DNA from: Rothia terrae
GTDB taxonomy: Bacteria > Actinomycetota > Actinomycetes > Actinomycetales > Micrococcaceae
Length of the DNA: 64,000 nucleotides
Direction: 5' to 3'
Assembly: GCF_012396615.1 (NCBI RefSeq)
Contig: NZ_JAAXPV010000004.1
Coordinates: forward strand, 82,656 to 146,655
The position numbers and the translations under genes were made by a program. The notes under the pieces were generated by a model, which was not told where the DNA came from, ran no database searches, and saw only the letters and a list, made by a program, of their open reading frames with translations. Positions 57,479-64,000 of the stretch are shown here, in pieces (positions within the stretch are counted from its first letter, which is position 1; every line of letters begins with the position of its first letter).

Positions 57479-58471
57479 ATGGGACTTTCGCCTCGGAAAG
57501 AACTGCAAGCTCGCAGGCTTATCGCTCAGGGTCTAGCCGCTAGTGCTGCGCGTCCTGAACTGAGTTCGCCGCACGAGGTGACACAGCATCTGCTTGCCTT
57601 ACAAGGGCAAACATTCAAAGCTGGTGTGCGCGCTATTGCTATTCGCGTGAATAACGGGCAAAAGCCGCAGGACGAAGGCGTTCTTGCCAGCATTGATGCT
57701 CACGATATTGTGCGTTGCTGGCCGATGCGAGGTACTTTGCATTTTGTAAACGGCGAGGACGCCCGGTGGTTGATGCGTTTGTGTTCTCCTCGGGTAGAGT
57801 CAGGCGCTTCGAAACGCCGCCCCGCTCTGGGGTTTGCTGATGGCGATTTCGAGGTAGCTCACGAAGCTTTGAACACTCACCTGTTGAATCTTGAAACGGG
57901 GCAGGTGCTGGAGCGTCCTCATGCTTACCAGCTGTTTACCGATGCCGGGATTGACGCGGGCGAAGGACGCGGTCCTCACCTGTTGCGTGCTCTGGGCGGT
58001 GCCGGTGATATTGTGCAACTGCGTCCGCAAGGGCGCGCTGAAACTTTTGTGCATGTTGATCGGCTGAATATTTCTCAGCGTGAGGTGGCTTCAGCTGAGG
58101 CTCTTGCTGAACTGGGTACCCGCTATCTCAACGGGCACGGTCCTGTGCAACTGGAGGATTTGTGCTGGTGGTCGTATCTCACCAAAAAAGACAGCAAAAA
58201 GGCTTTGGAGTCAGCGAGTAATTCTGTAAAGTTGATGATCGGCGGGGAAGAATTTTATGCACCGGCATGGCAGAAAAACGTGACCGAGGCTGAGATGCGA
58301 GCTGCCCTGCGACGCATCTATAAGCTACCGGCTTTTGACGAGTATTTGCTGGGGTACTCAAATAAGTCATTCACGATGCCTGATGAGATTAGGCATGAAG
58401 TACTCACCAAAAATGGGCTGAGCTGGGACTTTACCGTGAAGAACGGCGAAGTGGTAGGCAGAACTGTCTAG
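57479..58471 (+). CDS. Winged-helix protein of the AlkZ-like DNA glycosylase superfamily
   Basis: 330 residues of the HTH_42 family. The segment LLALQGQTFKAGVRAIAIR (38-56) carries a QGQ triplet at 42-44, the position of the catalytic QxQ motif of AlkZ interstrand-crosslink glycosylases. RCWPMRGTLHFV and YLLGYSNKSF are other family features. Lying 8 bases after recX, it fits a repair role, but activity is inference. TAGGAAG precedes the ATG. Confidence 0.8.
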   Translation: MGLSPRKELQARRLIAQGLAASAARPELSSPHEVTQHLLALQGQTFKAGVRAIAIRVNNGQKPQDEGVLASIDAHDIVRCWPMRGTLHFVNGEDARWLMRLCSPRVESGASKRRPALGFADGDFEVAHEALNTHLLNLETGQVLERPHAYQLFTDAGIDAGEGRGPHLLRALGGAGDIVQLRPQGRAETFVHVDRLNISQREVASAEALAELGTRYLNGHGPVQLEDLCWWSYLTKKDSKKALESASNSVKLMIGGEEFYAPAWQKNVTEAEMRAALRRIYKLPAFDEYLLGYSNKSFTMPDEIRHEVLTKNGLSWDFTVKNGEVVGRTV

Positions 58472-58481
58472 GCACACCTTT

Positions 58482-59606
58482 TCAGAGCACGCGGTTAATC
58501 GGTGAGAGCATCCCGGTTTGTTCTATGAGAGTGCACCGAATAGTCATTACCGCCGCTTGCACGCACGGATCGTCAGCGGCTGTTTGGTATGTAGCGCCTC
58601 TATATACCTGCTGATAGAAAGTATTGCACGCATCATGCCATGAGGCGGTGGTGCTTAGCTTTTCAAAGCGAGATTCAGGATGCGACGGGAAGCCCAGGAG
58701 TATCTCGGCCACGGGCAGAGCCCAGTGGTGGATGGCTGTTCCTTCAGCATCAATTCCTCGTACTTCAGTGCCGCGTTGACTCTGGGAAACAAGCATGTTT
58801 TGCGGTGAAAAATCTGCTGAGCTGAGCACTGAGTGTGCAGGATCGGGAAAGATAATGGAGCTAAGCTGCGCTTCAAGTTCACGATGGTAGGCATTGTTGG
58901 CGGAATGCCCTGAATCTACCACAAACTTTTCTAAACCCTTGAAAGCCAGCTGCGGCGAGGTCATCCGTCCGGGGTATCGGGCACGAGCATCCGCTGTCAC
59001 AAGAGAACGCTGAAAAGTTTCTTGAACTGTCTGTTGCCGCGTGGAGTTAAGCTGAGTAGCCCAAAAATTGCTCCAAAGGTCCAGGCCTTCGGCAATGTGC
59101 GCGCTCGCATCCTGACCAGCGTTGCCGTTTTCGCTGAGAGAGCTAACCGACAGAAACTCGCTGAGATGAGTTCCCAAAATGTACTCAAGAATTAAGAACC
59201 GTGCGTCATCATCCCACCCCAGCAGTTGGGAGTATGAGCTTTCCACTAGCGAATTCAAAGAACTCAACCCGTGCTTTTCTCTTAGATACCCAAACCCGCC
59301 AGAGTTCGTTGCTGAGTCTTTGCGTCGAAAATGCTTGACCACCACGGTAGCCGGCGCACCGGAGCCTCGCTCAGCATGCTCGCCTACCACGCTAATAACT
59401 ACCGATCGCATGCCTGCTGAAAAAATTCTTGCCGAAACTGCTTTCCCCAAAAACTTTTCTGAGGCAGCAATCATCGAAAGTAGCAAGCGCTCAAATTTGG
59501 CAGTATCCACGGGAGAATCGCCGGTTTTCAGGGTGTATCCTGCAATCGCCTGCTGACAAATGGTTTCTAAATGTGGCGAACGTGGCGGAATACTCATGGA
59601 GCACAT
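58482..59606 (-). CDS. Aminoglycoside-phosphotransferase-like kinase of unknown substrate
   Basis: 374 residues with kinase-like fold features: ATP-lysine in TVVVKHFRR, hinge FLILEYI, catalytic-loop analogue SSADFSPQNMLV (about 260-275; Ser replaces the usual His) and a metal-binding GIDAEG in place of DFG/DxD. Substrate unknown; homoserine, choline or antibiotic kinases share this fold. The start may be 59606 or the Met at 59597. It is divergent from miaB with only 23 bases between the starts, so promoters must overlap the genes. Confidence 0.7.
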   Translation of the reverse strand: MCSMSIPPRSPHLETICQQAIAGYTLKTGDSPVDTAKFERLLLSMIAASEKFLGKAVSARIFSAGMRSVVISVVGEHAERGSGAPATVVVKHFRRKDSATNSGGFGYLREKHGLSSLNSLVESSYSQLLGWDDDARFLILEYILGTHLSEFLSVSSLSENGNAGQDASAHIAEGLDLWSNFWATQLNSTRQQTVQETFQRSLVTADARARYPGRMTSPQLAFKGLEKFVVDSGHSANNAYHRELEAQLSSIIFPDPAHSVLSSADFSPQNMLVSQSQRGTEVRGIDAEGTAIHHWALPVAEILLGFPSHPESRFEKLSTTASWHDACNTFYQQVYRGATYQTAADDPCVQAAVMTIRCTLIEQTGMLSPINRVL

Positions 59607-59629
59607 TATGCCCTATCTAGTAACCTTGA

Positions 59630-61147
59630 ATGGTGACTTTGAATGTAGCTGAAACCAAAACATCCTCAACCGAAAATGCACGCACGTACGAGGTGCGTAC
59701 TTTTGGGTGTCAGATGAACGTGCACGACTCCGAACGTATGTCGGGTCTTCTGGAATCAAACGGTTATGTGCCGGTTAAAGAGGGCGAGCACCCCGATCTC
59801 GTCGTGTTTAACACCTGTGCTGTGCGCGAGAACGCAGATAACAAGCTGTACGGTAACCTCGGTATGCTTGCGCCGATTAAGCGCGAGAACGAAGGTATGC
59901 AGATTGCTGTGGGCGGTTGTCTTGCGCAGAAAGATCAAGACACTATCTTGAAAAAGGCGCCCTGGGTTGATGTTGTTTTCGGTACGCACAACATTGGTTC
60001 TTTGCCGACGCTACTAGAGCGCGCCCGCCACAACGATGAGGCGCAGGCTGAGCTTCTTGAGTCGTTGGAGGTTTTCCCGTCGACTCTGCCGACTAAGCGT
60101 GATCACGTGTACTCTGGTTGGGTTTCAATTTCGGTGGGTTGCAATAACACCTGCACCTTCTGCATCGTGCCGTCATTGCGCGGTAAGGAGAAAGACCGCC
60201 GCCCTGGCGATATTCTTGCTGAGGTTCAGGCGCTGGTAGATGACGGCGCTATCGAGGTGACGTTGCTGGGGCAGAACGTGAACTCTTACGGTGTTGAGTT
60301 CGGTGACCGTCAGGCGTTCTCAAAGTTACTTCGTGCCTGCGGTGAGATTGAGGGACTGGAGCGCGTGCGTTTTACCTCACCCCACCCTGCAATGTTCACC
60401 GATGATGTGATTGACGCTATGGCTGAGACCCCTAACGTGATGCCCGTGTTGCATATGCCCTTGCAGTCGGGTTCTGACAAGGTCCTCAAAGACATGAAGC
60501 GTTCCTACCGTTCCAAGAAGTTCCTTGGAATTTTGGAAAAGGTACGCGAGAAGATGCCGGATGCTGCCATTACCACCGACATTATTGTTGGTTTCCCCGG
60601 GGAGACCGAAGAAGACTTCCAAGAAACTATGCGCGTAGTCGAGGAATCTCGTTTCTCATCGGCGTTCACCTTTCAGTACTCCATTCGCCCGGGCACCCCT
60701 GCGGCGACTATGGACCATCAGGTTCCAAAGGATGTCGTACAGGAACGCTATGAGCGTCTGACTGCTTTGCAGGATCGCATCGCTGCCGAAGAAAATGCTA
60801 AGCAGCTGGGTAAGACCGTTGAGCTGATGGTCGTGGCTGAGTCAGGTCGTAAGGCTGAGCAGACTCACCGTCTTTCAGGACGCACCCGCGATATGCGTCT
60901 GGTTCACTTTAGCGTCCCGGAAGGTGCTGAGCAGCCGCGTCCTGGTGACCTTGTTACTCTGCCCATTACCGAGGCAGGTTCATTCCACCTTCTGTCAGAC
61001 CCAACTGCGGAGCAGTACTCTGTGCGCCGTTCACGAGCGGGCGATGCGTGGGATCGAGCGCAGGCTGATTCATGTGGCACCGGAACCACTCAGGTTTCAG
61101 GCGGTCCCGTGAACTTGGGCTTCCCCACGATTGGTTTGCGTAAGTAA
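59630..61147 (+). CDS. miaB: tRNA-2-methylthio-N6-dimethylallyladenosine synthase
   Basis: Radical SAM methylthiotransferase acting on i6A37 of tRNAs. 505 residues: N-terminal UPF0004 domain with cluster cysteines C27, C63 and C97 ([24 protein letters not shown]), radical SAM motif C171-x3-C175-x2-C178 (CNNTCTFC), and a TRAM domain at about 385-455. A C-terminal extension of about 40 residues is actinobacterial. It overlaps miaA by one base (TAATG); MiaA supplies its substrate. Confidence 0.95.
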   Translation: MVTLNVAETKTSSTENARTYEVRTFGCQMNVHDSERMSGLLESNGYVPVKEGEHPDLVVFNTCAVRENADNKLYGNLGMLAPIKRENEGMQIAVGGCLAQKDQDTILKKAPWVDVVFGTHNIGSLPTLLERARHNDEAQAELLESLEVFPSTLPTKRDHVYSGWVSISVGCNNTCTFCIVPSLRGKEKDRRPGDILAEVQALVDDGAIEVTLLGQNVNSYGVEFGDRQAFSKLLRACGEIEGLERVRFTSPHPAMFTDDVIDAMAETPNVMPVLHMPLQSGSDKVLKDMKRSYRSKKFLGILEKVREKMPDAAITTDIIVGFPGETEEDFQETMRVVEESRFSSAFTFQYSIRPGTPAATMDHQVPKDVVQERYERLTALQDRIAAEENAKQLGKTVELMVVAESGRKAEQTHRLSGRTRDMRLVHFSVPEGAEQPRPGDLVTLPITEAGSFHLLSDPTAEQYSVRRSRAGDAWDRAQADSCGTGTTQVSGGPVNLGFPTIGLRK

Positions 61148-62100
61148 TGAACGCTACGGAACGCCAGCTACCCGTCATCGCTATTGTGGGGCCGACGGGT
61201 AGCGGCAAATCTGATCTCGCTATAGAGCTTGCGCTCGCGCTGGGTGGCGAGTGCATTAATGCTGACTCGATGCAGTTTTATCGCGGAATGGATATTGGTA
61301 CCGCGAAGGTTTCTGCCGATGAGATGCGCGGGATTCCGCACCATTTGCTGGATATTATGGGTGTGCGTGAAGAAGCTTCTGTGGCTGTATTCCAGCAGCA
61401 GGCACGAGACCTTTTTGATGAGATTAGTTCTCGCGGCAAGTATCCCATTCTGGTGGGCGGCTCAGGGCTCTACGTGCGTGCTGCTCTAGATGTCCTTGAA
61501 TTTCCTGAAACTGACGCGTCCGTTCGTGCCCGTTTAGAGGGCGAGCTCAAAGAGCGAGGACGCGGTGTGCTACTCAGCAGGCTCAAAGAGGTTGATCCGG
61601 AGTCGGCTTCGCGTGTGAAGGACGACCGTCGTCTGGTGCGGGCGCTAGAGGTTCATGAGGTTACGGGACGCCCGTTCTCCTCCTTTATGCTGCAGCGGGA
61701 GTACGTACGTCCTACTGTGCAGGTTGGTCTGAACGGTGATCGAGCGCAACTGCACGAACGTCTGCATGCCCGTGTGGTGAAAATGGCGGAACGCGGTTTG
61801 TTAAAAGAGGTTGAAGAGTTAGAGCCTGTAGGTCTTTGTGAAGGGAAGACAGCCTCTAAGGCTCTGGGATACGCGCAGTTTCTGAAGGTTCTTGATAGCG
61901 AGCGCGGTCTTCTGCCCGAAAGCGAAAATTACACTGTAGAGCAGGCTATCGATGACACCACGGTGGCAACCCGTCAGTTTGCGCGCCGGCAAATCACCTG
62001 GTTCAACGCCGACCCGCGCGTGAACTGGCTGGACTGGAATGACCCAGAAAAGCTTGAAAAAGCAATTGATTTGACTAAAAGCTTTACACCCGTCGAATAA
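61147..62100 (+). CDS. miaA: tRNA dimethylallyltransferase
   Basis: Prenylates A37 of tRNAs reading U-starting codons. 317 residues; P-loop [10 protein letters not shown] at 15-24, substrate region [17 protein letters not shown], and [10 protein letters not shown] near the C terminus. DMAPP comes from the MEP pathway whose dxr and ispG genes are also in this window. Coupled to miaB by a TAATG overlap. Confidence 0.96.
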   Translation: MNATERQLPVIAIVGPTGSGKSDLAIELALALGGECINADSMQFYRGMDIGTAKVSADEMRGIPHHLLDIMGVREEASVAVFQQQARDLFDEISSRGKYPILVGGSGLYVRAALDVLEFPETDASVRARLEGELKERGRGVLLSRLKEVDPESASRVKDDRRLVRALEVHEVTGRPFSSFMLQREYVRPTVQVGLNGDRAQLHERLHARVVKMAERGLLKEVEELEPVGLCEGKTASKALGYAQFLKVLDSERGLLPESENYTVEQAIDDTTVATRQFARRQITWFNADPRVNWLDWNDPEKLEKAIDLTKSFTPVE

Positions 62101-62151
62101 CCACCTGTAGGGTTGTAGTGAACATCTTTTTGGTCTTGTACGAGGAGCATC

Positions 62152-63099
62152 ATGAGCAATACACCATCACCCTGGGGCGAATTATCAGGCGTTGAGCTGA
62201 CCAAGGGTCAGGGTACCGGTAATGATTTTATTTTCGTCAAAGACCCCACCGGCACGTTGGAGCTAGACCAGGATCTGGTTGCTCGCGCTTGCGATCGTCA
62301 TTTTGGTTTCGGTGCTGATGGTTTTATCCGCGCTATTAAGACCGAAAACCTTATCGAGGGTAAGCATCTTTTAGAAGAGCACCCCGATGCTACCTGGTTC
62401 ATGGACTACCGCAATGCCGATGGTTCTTTGTCTGAAATGTGTGGCAACGGTGTTCGCGCCTTCATTGAATACCTGCGAACTGAAAGCCTCATTGACCTTG
62501 AAGAGGGCGGACGCGTGGTGATTGGTACCCGCGCCGGTATTAAGGCTGTTGCGATGGTTGAAAATGGTTACGCTGTTGACATGGGGCCGTGGAGCTTTAT
62601 TGACGGTGATTCAGCACGCGATAACGGTCACGATGCCATGGTCAACGCTCGTGGTCTTAAAACTACGCGTCCTGCCGTGTCGATTTCGATGGGTAACCCG
62701 CATACTGTTGTTGCTCTTGGCACCGAGGGCAAGCTGGATGGCTTGGGTCTTGAAACTGCACCTAAGGTGACCCCTGTGCCTCCCAACGGAACCAATGTTG
62801 AATTCGTGGTTCCTGAGGAGATTGAAGAGACTGAGGCTGAGACTGGCGAAGTGAACGTGGGTGCTATTCGCATGCGTGTTCATGAACGCGGTGTAGGGGA
62901 GACTCTTTCGTGCGGTACCGGTGCGTGCGCCGCTGCGGCCGCGACTCGTTTCTGGGGCGGTGAAGAAGCTCCCGATGAATGGCTCGTGCATGTACCCGGT
63001 GGCACGCTTGCGGTGACCTTCGTGCTTGGCCCGGATAACCTGGAGCACGTAGTATTGGCTGGTCCCGCTGTCATGACAGGAAAAATGACGCTGGCATAA
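62152..63099 (+). CDS. dapF: Diaminopimelate epimerase
   Basis: Interconverts LL- and meso-diaminopimelate for lysine and peptidoglycan. 315 residues; the catalytic cysteine pair is Cys97 (EMCGNGVRAF) and Cys254 (LSCGTGACAAA). KGQGTGNDFIFV near the N terminus is typical. CGAGGAGC precedes the ATG. Follows miaA with a 51-base gap, the common actinobacterial order. Confidence 0.96.
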   Translation: MSNTPSPWGELSGVELTKGQGTGNDFIFVKDPTGTLELDQDLVARACDRHFGFGADGFIRAIKTENLIEGKHLLEEHPDATWFMDYRNADGSLSEMCGNGVRAFIEYLRTESLIDLEEGGRVVIGTRAGIKAVAMVENGYAVDMGPWSFIDGDSARDNGHDAMVNARGLKTTRPAVSISMGNPHTVVALGTEGKLDGLGLETAPKVTPVPPNGTNVEFVVPEEIEETEAETGEVNVGAIRMRVHERGVGETLSCGTGACAAAAATRFWGGEEAPDEWLVHVPGGTLAVTFVLGPDNLEHVVLAGPAVMTGKMTLA

Positions 63100-63127
63100 G
63101 GCTCCACGACTCGCGTCCTACATGCTC

Positions 63128-63160
63128 AATAGCCCGGTTTCACGGAGGAACCGGGCTATT
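63128..63160 (+). terminator. Rho-independent terminator after dapF
   Basis: Stem aatagcccggttt / aaccgggctatt with a short loop, followed by an AT-rich stretch. Confidence 0.9.
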
Positions 63161-63219
63161 ATTATGCCAACTCAACAATGATATGAGTTGCACTACGGTA
63201 AGTATGAGGTGAGCAACAC

Positions 63220-63500
63220 ATGAAAACCCGATACATCCCCCGTTTTCCTGTGAAATACAGACTCAAACTGGTGTATCTTTACTTTCTGCTTGCCTTAGCT
63301 CTTGCGGCGGGTATGTGCACCGTCGCTGTCATGACTGATGGTGCCAGTGCTTTGTGGACGCGGTGCTGGGGCTGGTATCTGCTGGTCTTTTTAGCATGGC
63401 AGGTACTAGTGCATCCTCATGTGGTACTCAACGAAACCAGAATAGAAATTATTAATCCCTTTCACACGCATATGATTGACTATGAGACTTATTCAAAAGT
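63220..63500 (+). pseudogene. PH-domain-type membrane protein gene, truncated
   Basis: The first 90 or so codons encode two transmembrane helices (LVYLYFLLALALAAGMCTVAVM and YLLVFLAWQVLVHP, read in parts) and the start of a bacterial PH-like domain (VVLNETRIEIINPFHTHMIDYET). The domain breaks off around 63500, where the sequence becomes the antisense of a transposase. The frame continues by chance to 63732, giving a chimeric 170-codon ORF. The C-terminal half of the PH domain is missing. Confidence 0.7.
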
Positions 63501-63746
63501 CCTCCCAGCAGCACAAAACACCAACCCCCGCACCACCGCAAACACCCGCCCATACAAGCCCAGCGGCCTACGAAACCCAGAATGCAAAATACGCCAGGTC
63601 TTGATCTGGGCAATCACCGGCTCCACCACCGCCCGGCGTGAATTAATGAACCTGTTCACCGCCTTCACATCCGCAGGTATCCTACGGGCCTTACTACGCC
63701 GTGTCGGGGTGACCAACCCCAACCCGATGTAACCCTTATCAGCTAA
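63489..63746 (-). mobile_element. IS5-type transposase C-terminal remnant
   Basis: The minus strand encodes LADKGYIGLGLVTPTRRSK, then a segment with NRFINSRRAVVEPVIAQIKT and WRILHSGFRRPL, the C-terminal DDE core of IS5-like transposases including the D of DKGY and the final E region. Upstream the frame hits a stop, and the 5' two-thirds of the element is absent. No terminal inverted repeats could be set with confidence. It is a decayed fragment fused to the truncated PH-domain gene. Confidence 0.75.
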
Positions 63747-63827
63747 AGTGCCTTTGCGGCTTCGGAACCTTTATGAACAAGCCTCGGTGCAACACCCAAT
63801 AGAATCCGCCAATCCCCGTACAACATG

Positions 63828-63863
63828 TGGCCCTAAGGGTAGCTTTCTACACTTAGGGCCACA
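63828..63863. terminator. Hairpin near window end
   Basis: Perfect 11-base inverted repeat gtggccctaag / cttagggccac with a 14-base loop; atttttat follows 20 bases later on the plus strand. Probably the terminator of the partial minus-strand gene. Confidence 0.7.
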
Positions 63864-63903
63864 GCTACAGAAGCCAAACTATTTTTATATCACACCATGA
63901 AAA

Positions 63904-64000
63904 CTAAAGAAGCTCAGACTCTTTGAGTAACCGGACAATCTCAGTATGTTTAAACTTCCTATCAAGCCATCCTTTGCTGAAATGCCCACCAGGAAGCTTA
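63904..64000 (-). CDS. Partial coding sequence, C-terminal 32 residues only
   Basis: Minus-strand frame open from the window edge to a TAG at 63904-63906, ending ...GGHFSKGWLDRKFKHTEIVR and LLKESELL. Too little is visible to identify the family. The hairpin at 63828-63863 lies just downstream, supporting a real gene end. Confidence 0.4.
   Translation of the reverse strand, partial: KLPGGHFSKGWLDRKFKHTEIVRLLKESELL

Overview
The window reads as chromosome of a low-to-mid GC member of the Micrococcaceae, most likely Rothia or a close relative. Support comes from the actinobacterial gene orders (rpsB-tsf-pyrH-frr-cdsA; dxr-rip1-ispG-GNAT-proS; rimP-nusA-ylxR-infB-rbfA-truB-ribF-rpsO-pnp-M16-dapB-dapA-rnj-ftsK-pgsA-cinA-clgR-DUF3046-recA-recX-miaB-miaA-dapF), from actinobacterial marker families (ClgR, DUF3046, DivIVA-repeat protein, GNAT with an ispG-linked N-terminal domain) and from a fermentative pyruvate formate-lyase operon and luxS, which fit a facultative oral-type actinomycete. 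The species call is inference; no rRNA gene is present.

Layout. 1-5.0 kb: translation factors and nucleotide/phospholipid genes (rpsB, tsf, pyrH, frr, cdsA) and a DivIVA-repeat protein. 5.2-8.7 kb: accessory genes (GlsB-type membrane protein, ABC exporter, alpha/beta hydrolase). 8.7-18.5 kb: the conserved isoprenoid/site-2-protease block (dxr, rip1/rseP, ispG, GNAT), interrupted on the minus strand by a three-gene pyruvate formate-lyase operon and by a MOSC-domain gene. 18.8-20.7 kb: a large lineage-specific secreted protein. 21-34 kb: proS, a TauE-type permease, then the rimP-nusA-ylxR-infB-rbfA-truB-ribF translation block with two small membrane-protein genes. 34-36.1 kb: minus-strand luxS-mtnN-aldo/keto reductase operon (activated methyl cycle, AI-2). 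36.4-45 kb: small membrane protein, amino-acid permease, rpsO, pnp, M16 peptidase, OatA-like acyltransferase. 45-54.8 kb: dapB, TPR-like membrane protein, dapA, RNase J, ftsK, pgsA, cinA, clgR, DUF3046. 55-63.1 kb: recA, recX, an AlkZ-like winged-helix protein, an APH-like kinase, miaB, miaA, dapF. 63.2-64 kb: a decayed edge with a PH-domain gene truncated by an IS5-type transposase remnant.

The most interesting content. (1) The pyruvate formate-lyase is split: the 704-residue catalytic polypeptide keeps the tandem active-site cysteines but ends exactly where the glycyl-radical domain should begin, and the radical domain is a separate 84-residue gene with its own ribosome binding site, followed by the activase. 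The enzyme can only work as a two-polypeptide assembly, which would make the oxygen-sensitive radical piece a replaceable part. (2) At least four, probably five, intergenic elements of about 100-115 bases share a conserved core flanked by long complementary arms whose sequence differs between copies. They are either a structured RNA family or a dispersed palindromic element. (3) A triple 23-bp-spaced operator-like array lies upstream of the pfl operon, and elaborate leader structures precede infB and pnp.

How the genes work together: most of the window is housekeeping for ribosome assembly, translation initiation, RNA turnover, lysine/diaminopimelate, isoprenoid and phospholipid synthesis, and DNA repair. 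The accessory additions concern anaerobic pyruvate metabolism, methyl-cycle detoxification and the cell envelope. No rRNA, tRNA, CRISPR array or complete insertion sequence was found.
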